Source: Purshia tridentata
Lineage: Eukaryota; Streptophyta; Magnoliopsida; Rosales; Rosaceae
Reading direction: 5' to 3'
NCBI GenBank assembly: GCA_003254885.1
Contig: QANT01000752.1
Span: forward strand, 1 to 25,702
Length of the DNA stretch: 25,702 bases
The notes beneath the pieces were generated by a model. The model saw nothing but the letters and a program-made list of their open reading frames with translations. It searched no databases and was not told the origin of the DNA. Positions 12,220 through 20,974 of this stretch are shown in pieces. A program made the translations under genes and the position numbers. Position 1 is the first letter of the stretch; each line of letters opens with the position of its first letter.

Positions 12220-12489
12220 CTAAAGGATCTGCCTTGATGTTTGCTGCTGCAATTTCCAGCAACCAACCTTTGAGGTCTTTTTATCTACACTCCATGCATG
12301 CATCCCCTTTCCTTCATCATAATAGTCCTCAAAATTCACCATCTTGAGGCAATGTACAAGGTAAAACACTTGAGAGTCAAAACTGAAGAAATCTAGACAT
12401 TCATCCCAAAACCAATTGGCAATGGGAGGAGTAGCCAAACCCTCATAAACCACTAGCAAGGCCCTCACATCTTCAATGTGGGATTTCTC
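12220..12489 (-). other. Unassigned open frame downstream of SPL (possible orphan or gene remnant)
   Basis: On the minus strand, from the in-frame TGA near 12490 down to a stop at 12220, about 88 codons are open. The composition looks protein-like: IEDVRALLVVYEGLATPP, then NWFWDECLDFFSFDSQ, then four Trp in all and an acidic DYYDEGKG stretch. There is no ATG until deep in the frame, no convincing upstream exon, and I recognise no family. It could be the last exon of a decayed gene, a fragment carried by a transposon, or chance open sequence in a long SPL 3' UTR. It ends about 250 bp from the miR156 site. Confidence 0.25.
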
Positions 12490-12706
12490 TCAACAAGAAC
12501 AATAATTCTAAGTTCCTAATTTTGAAAATTGTACAAGTTATATAGCTAAATCACATGATTACTAGTTCATACCTACAGCCAAAGCTCAACCTTAGTGCAC
12601 GTGATGAAATTGAGGTCGCAATGCAATTGGAATTTGTGTTTTCACCTAAATTAAATCTTGAACACATATCTATATGGAACTCTTTAACTATTATTACATC
12701 AAGGAA

Positions 12707-12726
12707 TGACAGAAGAGAGAGAGCAT
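12707..12726 (-). promoter_or_regulatory. miR156/157 target site in the SPL 3' UTR
   Basis: On the minus strand the 20 nt read ATGCTCTCTCTCTTCTGTCA. This is the standard SPL miR156 site except for its first base (usually G), which would pair with the last nucleotide of the miRNA. It starts 17 nt after the stop codon, the position where SPL3/4/5-clade genes carry it. The site predicts repression in juvenile tissue and release as miR156 falls with age. Confidence 0.93.
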
Positions 12727-12742
12727 AAATGCTTGATAAATC

Positions 12743-14225
12743 TTATCTGATCTGGAAATGCTTGTAAGAGGAATTTTCTTGGATGGTTATCTGAATTCTT
12801 CCCCTATCATCAACCTGCCCACATACAGCATCCTTCAACTGAGTGCCTATACCTTTGCGGCTTGAGCCTTCTGCATGAGACTCAGATGAATTCTTCCTTC
12901 GTCGTTCGTTGTGTCCAGCCAAACGCCTGCGACAACTTCGTCTAGTGTCATCAAATTCTGATAGCTCATGAAATCTGCAGAGCAAATTTTCCACTCAGGA
13001 ATCAGTACTTGGTTGTTTTTTGGTGAATTTAAAAGCTGCAAGAGCATGACAGCAAAAATCTGCTGCAAGAGAGAAAAAATTTTACAAAGTGTAAATACAT
13101 TATAAGTTATATGTAACATGTACCTTCATGTATTTTTAAATTTTTGGATAAGAGAGAATGAGTATTTAATTAATTATAAACTAACAGCAAATCCAGTGCA
13201 TCCCATGAAATGAAATTCAATTTATATTTAAGTATTGCCAGATCTTACACTATGAAAGAATATTCATATCCTTCGTGAAATGCCGTGAAAAGGAAGAAAA
13301 AAAAAAACACAAATTGACTTTTACAAGGGTGCCATATACAATCAATATTATAAAATGATATTATCCTTGAACTGAAGGAATCTTTATCTTCGACTACTTT
13401 ATAAAAAGAAAAGAAAAAAAAATCAAGCACACTTATACCAGTGAACTGTTCTAATGGTATTCTTGCTAGATTCTTAAGTTCAAACCCAATTGCAAATTGC
13501 ATATAGAAAAGGAAGATATAAAGAAAGATAAAAACTTTTTGAATTGTGAAATTATTGCCAGAGATATTACAGAATGAGTAACAATATATTAAAGACCAGA
13601 GTACAGCAACTACCATTTATGCAATAAGTTCAAAATTCATACCAAAAGAGTGTAAAAAACCAGTCAACTACAGCAGTTAACTGATCTCCTCGAACCCACA
13701 TAGATAACCACTCAACTGAGCAACAATTACTGTAAATTCCGAACCCCATACAAACAAAACCATGTATTAACCAGAAGAAAAAAAAAAAGCATCAAAATAA
13801 GAAAATTGTATATCCCCAATTAACCATGTGAAATTATAGTAAATTCCATACCCCACAAACAAAACCAAACATAATCCAGAAAAAAAAAAATGAAACAAAA
13901 GAAGAAAATTGGAAATCCCCAACCTGCTGCATTGTTGGCAAAACCTTTGCCTTATCCCAACCACAAGCACAACCTGAGCCTTAGAATGATGCTCACACAC
14001 CCTATGCCTTCTATGATACTGCTTTGCATCACTCAGATCAGCTGTGCACTTGTCAGCCTGACAACACCTCATCTTCACTGCAGACCCAGTTCCACCCACT
14101 ACAAGTAGTCCTTTCTTCTTCTTGTTCTGATCTTCCACATGCTCAGATTCCTCATCTTCCTCTTCCTCCTTCTTCACCACCACATGGGGCTTCTCATTCC
14201 TCTGCTTGTTTTTGCTCACTTCCAT
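12743..14225 (-). CDS. SPL: Small SQUAMOSA promoter-binding-like (SBP-box) transcription factor, SPL3/4/5 type
   Basis: A nuclear DNA-binding protein that recognises GTAC-core sites. Small SPLs of this kind promote the juvenile-to-adult change and flowering by activating MADS-box genes such as AP1 and FUL. Two exons, 14225-13924 and 12974-12743, join in phase 2 through a 949-bp GT-AG intron, giving 177 aa. The intron falls at [14 protein letters not shown], the conserved position in SBP genes. Residues 1-52 are a charged leader ([16 protein letters not shown]). The SBP domain spans about 54-130: zinc site 1 is C55, C60, C77 and H80; zinc site 2 is C96, C99, H103 and C115. The overlapping nuclear localisation signal is [17 protein letters not shown]. 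The tail is about 45 residues with no known domain. Short length, two exons and a 3' UTR miR156 site all fit the SPL3/4/5 clade. It is divergent from BUB1. Confidence 0.97.
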
Positions 14226-15017
14226 GAATCAAACAAATAATAAAAGACACAGAAAAGAACAAGAAAAAAGAAAGAGAGCTCTTCCTTGAAAAAGAGCTAG
14301 CTATCAAGATCAGGAAGAGGAAGATATTAATGGGTTGGGATGTGGTGGAAGTATAGAAGAGCGGAAGGAGAAGAATAAAAAGTGACACAGAGAAGAGTGG
14401 GAGAGGACCACAACAATCTGCTTCATAATTCTCTTTTCTTGGGCTTTTTTCTGTTGGCTGTTGTTTAGTTTGTAGTACGATAATGCATATGGGGGGGTCA
14501 TGGAGAGATGACATGGGAATGTCAACAGAATAGACTTTAAAAGAATTTACCAACATTCCTAGCCATTCAGGCATAGGTGGTTTTTTATTTTTTATTTTAG
14601 TAAATATCCATAGGTGGTTTTTAAGCACCCAACTAAATCATTTGCTTATTTTTATTTTTTAAGACGGATTTTTTAATGGAAGTGATGAATTATCCAACAA
14701 TAATACGAACTGATACAAAATAAAAGTTTATGTCCTCCAGTGACACAGTCCAAAACATTGTGCGATTTACCCCAAAATTTATGTCATTTTAGTAAATTTT
14801 TACCTTTTGCTTAAGAAAAACTCTAAAAATTATTATATTTCCTCAAAAAATAGAAATAAAAATTGAAGCTTGGGTTGGGCGGGGCGATGGGCCTATTGGA
14901 AACATATATCCTTCCGAATTCAAAAAAATCATTTCCGCGCTTCTTCTCATTCTCTCACTCTTCTACTTCACAAAATCACATTTCAGTTCCGGTTTTGAAC
15001 ACAAAAAGAGTGAGACT
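14226..15017. other. Divergent intergenic promoter region between SPL and BUB1
   Basis: The two start codons are 792 bp apart and face away from each other. The SPL side has a CT-rich leader on the minus strand (14226-14420). The BUB1 side is AT-rich, then turns locally GC-rich at about 14870-14893 before a pyrimidine-rich leader. Whether regulatory DNA is shared cannot be told from sequence alone. Confidence 0.6.
14888..14893 (+). promoter_or_regulatory. Site II (TGGGCC) TCP-type element upstream of BUB1
   Basis: TGGGCC lies 125-130 bp upstream of the BUB1 ATG, beside a GC-rich GGGCGGGGCG stretch in otherwise AT-rich DNA. Site II motifs bind TCP factors and are frequent in plant cell-cycle and growth gene promoters. 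A six-base match is weak evidence on its own. Confidence 0.35.
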
Positions 15018-18000
15018 ATGGTTGTCATCTTACCAGATTCGCAAGCCACCACCCCTCTTCACGACCCTCTCTTGCCGTGGCTCTGGTACTCTCTCTCTCT
15101 TCTCTCTCTCTGTCTCGCATACCCTTCCAATTTCTTGAAATTTGCTGAGACTTAGCTACCAACCCAGGTCCATAAAGCAAGCCCTTGAGGATTCGAACTC
15201 TGGAAACAATTCCGGGTCGGATTTCACCAAGCTTCTAACCGATTGCATCGCCGCATTCAAGGACAATGATCAGTACCGAGACGACATCAGATTCCTCAAG
15301 ATTTGGTTCCTTTATGTATTTCATACACTCCCTCTCTAACACCTATTTGTACCAATTTCAAGCATTTTGCTTCTATATCTTTAATGGGTCACTATAGTTA
15401 TGTTAATAATATCAAATATGGTTTTTTTGTTTGGTTAATATATTGTTTTCTTTTAATACTTTAGTTCAACATTTTGATGGGGTCATTTACTTTGTTTGTA
15501 CATCAACAGCTGGTTATTTATGCGTTATTTACTCTCAGGATTCAATTACTTGAATTGTGCTTGTGGATTTTGTAGATGGGATTTACTGAAGATTTTGGAA
15601 GCGTTTTTCTGGAAATGTTGGAGAGTGAGATTTGTGTTGGCCACTCTTTACTTTATGTCTGGTATGCATCCTTTCTCGAATCGAAGGGGAAGTTATACGA
15701 TGCGAACATGGTTTATCAGATGGGTATTTCAAGGTCCCTCTCTTTGTCTTTATATATGATTTGTGTGTGTGTGTGTGTGTGTTAAAATGGAGATGTGCAG
15801 TTTAGTTGTTCAATATAATGCTTACAATGTTACTGTGGTGCTAGGAATGCCAAACCAGTTGAGTGGCTGAAGAAGGCACATACCTTATTTCTTGATAGGA
15901 TGTCTGAACTAGTTTCTTCATTTCAGAAAGTAAGTGAACCTTTTTTCTTTATTTTATGAAATTTTAAACCTTAAGTCTTGAAACTCGGGTTGTTCACTTT
16001 CTTCTTTTTACTTGTTTTATTCACATTATATTTCAGCTATCCTTGTTTTATGTACTTGTTTTGTGACTTGTTATGTTGCAAAGCCTGTTTTGTTTTAACG
16101 TGGATTATATTATGTGTGCTCCTTATTTAGATTTAAGGCTTACTGGAGGATCAACACATATACAATTAATATATATATTACATTTTTCATTCCTTATTTC
16201 ATTTGTTTATATTTTTTCAAATTTTGGTTGAAGTGTTGTATAGTTGCAAAATATATATGTAGGCTGTAAGAAAAATGATCACTTTGCATTTTTGTGGTCC
16301 AGGTTGGCAACAATGAATCCATTCATTTTGGGAGTCTCATTAATCCATGGTCCAGTTCCACCATGGAAGACCTATTAAAGAAAATTAATCCTCAACTTAA
16401 GAAATATGATGTGAGATACTTTGCTCATCATTGTAGCATAATTTCAGTAAAAGTAGTACAATTACCAGTTCGCTTCTTACCTTTGCCTTTTCACACACGT
16501 CTCAGGGATACCATTCTACTACTAAAGCTTACTCAGGAAAAGTAGCATTGTCTTCTTTGAAGAACTCGTCAAGGAACAAGACTATTGAGATAGGTGATTC
16601 ACATTATTGGTTCATTCTCATTGCTATATTCCAATATATGAATGTATAGATACATTGTTACCTCTAACTCTGAGGTAAGTGGGGTCGCTTTCTTAAGTAA
16701 TAGTACAGGATATGTTAGGCCTCCATAGAAATGCATATCTGTGCTGGAATCCTCTGATGTTGTTTTTGGATTTGTGGATGTAGAATAAGACATTTAGATT
16801 TGAATTTTTAGTGTAAATTGTTTAAGGAGATTTTAGAAGTAGGATGAATTTGATTATTTGAAATAGGACAGATTCAAATACTCAAGAAAAATGTGTTATT
16901 TTAAATTCACCATTTAATCACTTAAATTTAGGGCATGTTTACTTATCATGAATGGGAATGGCAAAATTTGCAACTTAATTATACATATTAAGTTCACTCC
17001 CATTCCTGCTCACTCTCATTCATATTCACTCCATTCCTACTCACTTCCATTCATACACTCCCATTCCTGCTCACTCCCATTCACATTCTTACTCACTCCC
17101 ATTCATGTTCACTCCCATTCTTGCTCACTCCCATTCCTGCTCACTCCTATTCATGCTCACTCCCATTCCTACTCACTCCCATTCACGTTTAGTAAACATG
17201 CCCTTAGTGTTTTCTTCTCAATCCACAAAAAAGTATCAAAACTGAGTTTTTCATTTTTTTTATTCTTTTTAACATAGATGCAAACCAAATTTAAACTAAA
17301 TAGTCAAATCTAGAAACCAAATTTATCATCTCTATCTTGGGTGACCTGTGCTTGCTATGAACTGCCCTAATACCAACCAGCACTCACAATTCATATGCAG
17401 CTAAAACTTGACTTTTTAATCTCAACTATTTGGGGTTGGCTACATGGGCCCTAATCCTAACATTTGCAGTTTATATCCTGATAAAAAGTCTGCTTTGTAA
17501 ATTTTAAAGTATCATTGGTTTCTTTCTTTTTTCCTTTCTCCCCTTCAGTCAAGAATTAGACCTAATACCAACTTCAACACTACCGTATCCGGTTACGACC
17601 TAAGCTACTGCCCAGGGAGCCAGAATCTTTTCCATTTCAGAATCTTCTTTTAGATTCATAATGTTCAGTTCCATTGAATAATTGAGTATTTCTATTTCTG
17701 AACTGTTTGTTTTTTTCATTTTATCTATGGACGCTCCATCGGATGCTAGAATGTCAATTTATTGTTGCTGATTTCCCTTATTGTGATACACACAGGTCGT
17801 AGGAAGTACCAGATCACCGGTTGTGCAGGTCAGGGCGGTTTTGCTCAAGTATATAAAGCATATGTCAACTGTAATCCTGATGAAGTTGTTGCATTGAAGG
17901 TAATTTCTACCTCAGTAGTTGGACAATCCTAACGCTGCTGACAAATGCCTTACTGGATAGTTTCATAGTCTTGAAATCTGTGGCAGATACAAAAGCCTGG

Positions 18001-20029
18001 TTTCCCTTGGGAGTTCTATATGTATCGTCAACTGGATCAACGAATCTCAGACAAGGAAGTATGCATTTCCTGATTCTTCCATTTTTATTTTTTGTTGGTA
18101 TTTGCTGGTCCTTTTTATTTACGCTTGATATGTCATTGTATCAGAGGCCAAGCTTTGGTTTCGCTCATGGAATGCATCTCTATTCTGACTGTAGCATACT
18201 CGTCTGCGACTATCTTGCTAATGGGACACTTCAGGTAGGTTAAATCATTTTTCATATTAGTTTTCCTGTCCGGCACAGTTGTGTTGGGCTTATAAGCTAA
18301 AGATCTTGTGTAGGATGCAATAAACTCAAATATAGTCACTGGCAAGTCGATGGAAGAAGTATTATGCATTTATTACACCATAGAAATGCTCTACACGCTA
18401 GAAACTCTGCATGGTGTTGGCATCATTCATGGAGATTTCAAGCCTGATAATCTGCTTATTCGCTATGCTAGGTAACAAATGTTCTCCATAAGATCTTGAA
18501 TGTTCTACATTCTCTTATAGAGAACTTGTACAAACATCCGAATCGAACTTACTGAAAACTGGGCCATTTGGCCAACTCATTATATTTTACTCACAATATG
18601 GCATGTCCTTTTTTCAGTTTTCTTCCTTTTTTTCCTCGTGGTTACTGCCTACTGGCAATATTGTTTTACATTCTTTCCTTTTCTTCCCTTATTCTTACTG
18701 CATTCTCTGGTTATGAGAAATGTTTTTAGCTTTAGTTTTGGAAAGGTGACACCTCCTTAACTTAGAATAGTAGGGTGTCATTGAATATAGAGTAGAAGCA
18801 TCTTCCATAACAACATGTGACTACTCTTTCCTAATTAGAACTGCCAGCTTCTTAGCACAACATGGTGATTGTAAATTATAAGTGTTCAGTTGAGATTATG
18901 TTCTCAGAGCATTGCTGCTAACAACAAATGAAACAGAATCGTAGGACTTCTCTTCTCCCATTAATTGCTGTTACATTCTGGTGTTCTTTTATATCTGACA
19001 ATGGAGTGCTGACTAAAATTATCATGAGTTTTCTGCAATACAAAAAGTGTAATTTTCATTCAAGATTTTGTGTCATACCATGTTTACCATATTGTGACAT
19101 CAATTACCTGACCTTCTGGTAGGAATGGCCTTACAAAAGATGGATCTCGTGACAGAAGTGACATTACAGAAGATGGTTTTCGTGACAGAAGTGGTCCTTG
19201 GCTTGATCAGGTTATTTCTGGTTGCAGAAGACTAGTATTTGGGTTAGTTTCTTACGATTAATCTGGGTATTATCTTGCAGGGTCTTTCCCTTGTCGACTG
19301 GGGAAGAGGGATAGATCTGCATCTCTTTCCTAACAATGTCGAGTTTAAGGGAGATTGCCGGACTTCAGGATTTCGTTGTGTTGAGATGCAAGAGAATAAG
19401 CCGTGGACTTTTCAGGCTAGTCTACATTTCATTTTGCATTGTAAATTTAGTTACCTACCATTCTATATCTAATTTGGCTATGTCACTTGTGACCAGGTAG
19501 ACACATATGGCCTTTGTGTAGTTGTCCATATGATGCTGCATAATACTTTCATGGAGATTGACAAGCGACCATCACCTGATGGGGGTTACGTTTATCTACC
19601 CAAGTCATCATTGAAAAGGTACTATTCTCAGTTCTGCATACTTGGCCATTTGTCTATCATCTTGAGCTCTTTTTCTGGGAGGGGGACACCAATTTCTTTT
19701 TACTCACTTGATTATTTATAAAGGCCAACTTAAAAGATTTACGTCATAAGCGAGCACTTTTTTTTTTTTTCTTCTATTATCTTTACCTTCACTCCAGTGA
19801 CGATTTTGACTTCTGTTCCGATCATTCAAATGACTTCAGATATTGGAATGTTGAACTCTGGAAGAATTTCTTTATGAAACTGCTTAACTGTAGCCCTGGC
19901 TACAATGACAAGGAGTTGTTGCAAAATCTGAGGGAGTCCTTCCAGGATTACATGTGCTCGGACCCTAAGCTTATAAAGAAACTTAGCGAGTTATTAGTTA
20001 AACAAAGGGCTTCATTGTGTTCTAATTAG
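15018..20029 (+). CDS. BUB1: BUB1 spindle-assembly-checkpoint serine/threonine kinase, 14 exons
   Basis: Family role: kinetochore kinase of the mitotic checkpoint. Exons: 15018-15085, 15168-15315, 15576-15733, 15845-15929, 16303-16410, 16506-16593, 17796-17899, 17987-18058, 18145-18234, 18314-18471, 19123-19210, 19281-19415, 19497-19618, 19798-20029. They total 1656 bp (551 aa) and join in frame. The start is set by the Mad3/BUB1 signature DPLLPWL at residues 17-23. The Mad3/BUB1 TPR-like region is about residues 17-153 (YRDDIRFLKIWFLY, YVWYASFLESKGKLYDA). The kinase domain is about 220-545: Gly loop GCAGQGGFAQVYK at 227-239, VALK lysine K253, possible helix-C E262, catalytic loop HGDFKPDN with D348, and DWG (D395) in place of DFG. 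Catalytic residues are present, so it is probably active. Intron 12 (19416-19496) is GC-AG. Exon 11 carries an in-frame 33-bp duplication. The linker between domains is only about 65 residues, and I see no KEN box. Far shorter than animal BUB1, as plant BUB1 proteins are. Confidence 0.95.
15764..15782 (+). repeat. (GT)n dinucleotide microsatellite in BUB1 intron 3
   Basis: About nine GT units lie in a row, 30 bp downstream of the exon 3 donor. This is a simple sequence repeat likely to be polymorphic. Confidence 0.9.
16931..17203. mobile_element. PIF/Harbinger (Tourist-like) MITE in BUB1 intron 6
   Basis: The left end reads GGGCATGTTTACT, followed after a few bases by TGAATGGGA. The right end, reverse-complemented, reads GGGCATGTTTACT and then CGTGAATGGGA, so the terminal inverted repeats match over about 28 bp with few differences. 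TTA flanks both ends (16928-16930 and 17204-17206), the 3-bp TWA target duplication typical of PIF/Harbinger. The 273-bp element encodes no transposase and is non-autonomous. Most of its interior is a 16-bp minisatellite. Confidence 0.88.
16995..17187 (+). repeat. 16-bp minisatellite, about 12 units, inside the MITE
   Basis: Tandem units have consensus CACTCCCATTCMTGCT. Some units are shortened to 14-15 bp and one is expanded by 6 bp. The unit contains the reverse complement of the terminal-repeat word GAATGGGA, which suggests the array grew by copying subterminal sequence. The apparent His/Ser/Pro-rich open frame across it is a consequence of the repeat, not a gene. Confidence 0.9.
17408..17460 (+). 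repeat. Short sequence resembling a widespread plant SINE-type repeat
   Basis: The stretch centred on TCAACTATTTGGGG and GGCTACATGGG resembles, from memory, a phrase found dispersed in many angiosperm genomes and attributed to Au-like SINEs. No Pol III box A/B or tRNA-like head is visible nearby, so at most a fragment remains. It lies in BUB1 intron 6. Confidence 0.3.
19133..19198 (+). repeat. In-frame 33-bp tandem duplication in BUB1 exon 11
   Basis: Units at 19133-19165 and 19166-19198 encode TKDGSRDRSDI and TEDGFRDRSGP. Seven of 11 residues are identical and the GTGACAGAAGTG core is perfect. It sits between the kinase catalytic loop (HGDFKPDN) and the DWG motif, lengthening that loop. Confidence 0.85.
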
Positions 20030-20974
20030 TGTCCATATCATCTCTCCTGATTTTCTGTTGCAATTTTTGATTGTATTGGCTCAAGCAAAAGAAGAAAAAA
20101 ATTCTGAAATTCATGTATGGCCAAATTTCCGAACCTTGCTTTTAGCTTTCTGGTGTAAATTTTTATTTTTATTTTTCAGTCAAGTTCATGTCTGGAGCAT
20201 TTGAAAACTGCAAATGCCAAACATTGAAGTAATGATGTATTCTTATCTCACAAACAAAAAAGATGCATGTGTGTCTACTTGTTGTGAATGTGTCGTTAAG
20301 GCACAGAGTATATTTTATGTACAAATCTGCATGATTTTCCCTTGGTTATTAGGGTTCAGTTCTTGTAGGATTTCAATGTACTTTGCATGTGTTCTCCACT
20401 ACATCTCTGTTTTTGTTTGATACTATGATATTGGACTCCCTGCGTATGAGGCAGTACATTATTTTCTTCTAGTCATTCAAATTGATGCATCTCTCTATGT
20501 TTATTGCAACTGCATCTTGCAATGCTCTAGCCTGATTAATATTTTCAAACTGGTAGTATATGCTGCAAGATACCCGCTACTCTTGTTCTTCTATAATGCC
20601 TATGAGAAATATGGGTTGTTAGATATGACATTAGTAGCGTTGACAATTGCAGGCTTAATACGCTACAAATATATTGACTGAAGCAGATGTATTTAAACTC
20701 TGATATGGAACAGAACAGCAGAGAAATTGAATAATCCACACTACAATTACATCTATTGTTTTATTATGCATTGTGATTAACTATTTCAATTTTGAGACCT
20801 TACCAAGAATGTCCTGTAAATGCTGGGGAATGGATGATGATGATGCTAACAAACACTGAGAAAAGATCAACTCTGCATCTACCATAATTGACAAAGCTTG
20901 TAAAAGAAGGAATATCATAAATATAAATAAAGTAATCATTCATAAATATTACAAGCAGCTTTGGAATCTTGCTA
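20030..20974. other. Convergent 3' region between BUB1 and the KIX gene
   Basis: This holds the 3' UTRs of the two convergent genes and AT-rich spacer. I see no AATAAA close behind the BUB1 stop. A (GAT)n-like run lies at 20832-20846. No additional exon was found. Confidence 0.5.
20760..20765 (-). terminator. Candidate poly-A signal of the MED15-like KIX gene
   Basis: AATAAA on the minus strand lies about 210 nt after the stop codon at 20975, a plausible 3' UTR length. It is a six-base match in AT-rich DNA, so support is modest. Confidence 0.4.

Noticed and set aside
14194..14628. 144-codon open frame on the minus strand upstream of SPL
   Set aside because: Low-complexity Ser/Leu/Phe text produced by the CT-rich SPL leader; out of context with the SPL start.
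14932..14940. E2F-like site (TTTCCGCGC) upstream of BUB1
   Set aside because: It does not fit the TTTSSCGC or WTTSSCSS consensus on either strand, so it was not listed as a feature.
14863..15138. 91-codon open frame overlapping BUB1 exon 1
   Set aside because: It starts at TTG and is in a different frame from the DPLLPWL-containing BUB1 exon, running through the intron 1 donor.
16948..17277. His/Ser/Pro-rich 109-codon open frame in BUB1 intron 6
   Set aside because: It is the translation of the 16-bp minisatellite inside the MITE, so the periodic protein is an artefact.
17548..17640. Possible extra BUB1 exon after a CTTCAG acceptor-like site
   Set aside because: In the phase required by exon 6 it hits a TAG within four codons. 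Joining exon 6 directly to 17796 gives the expected kinase start.
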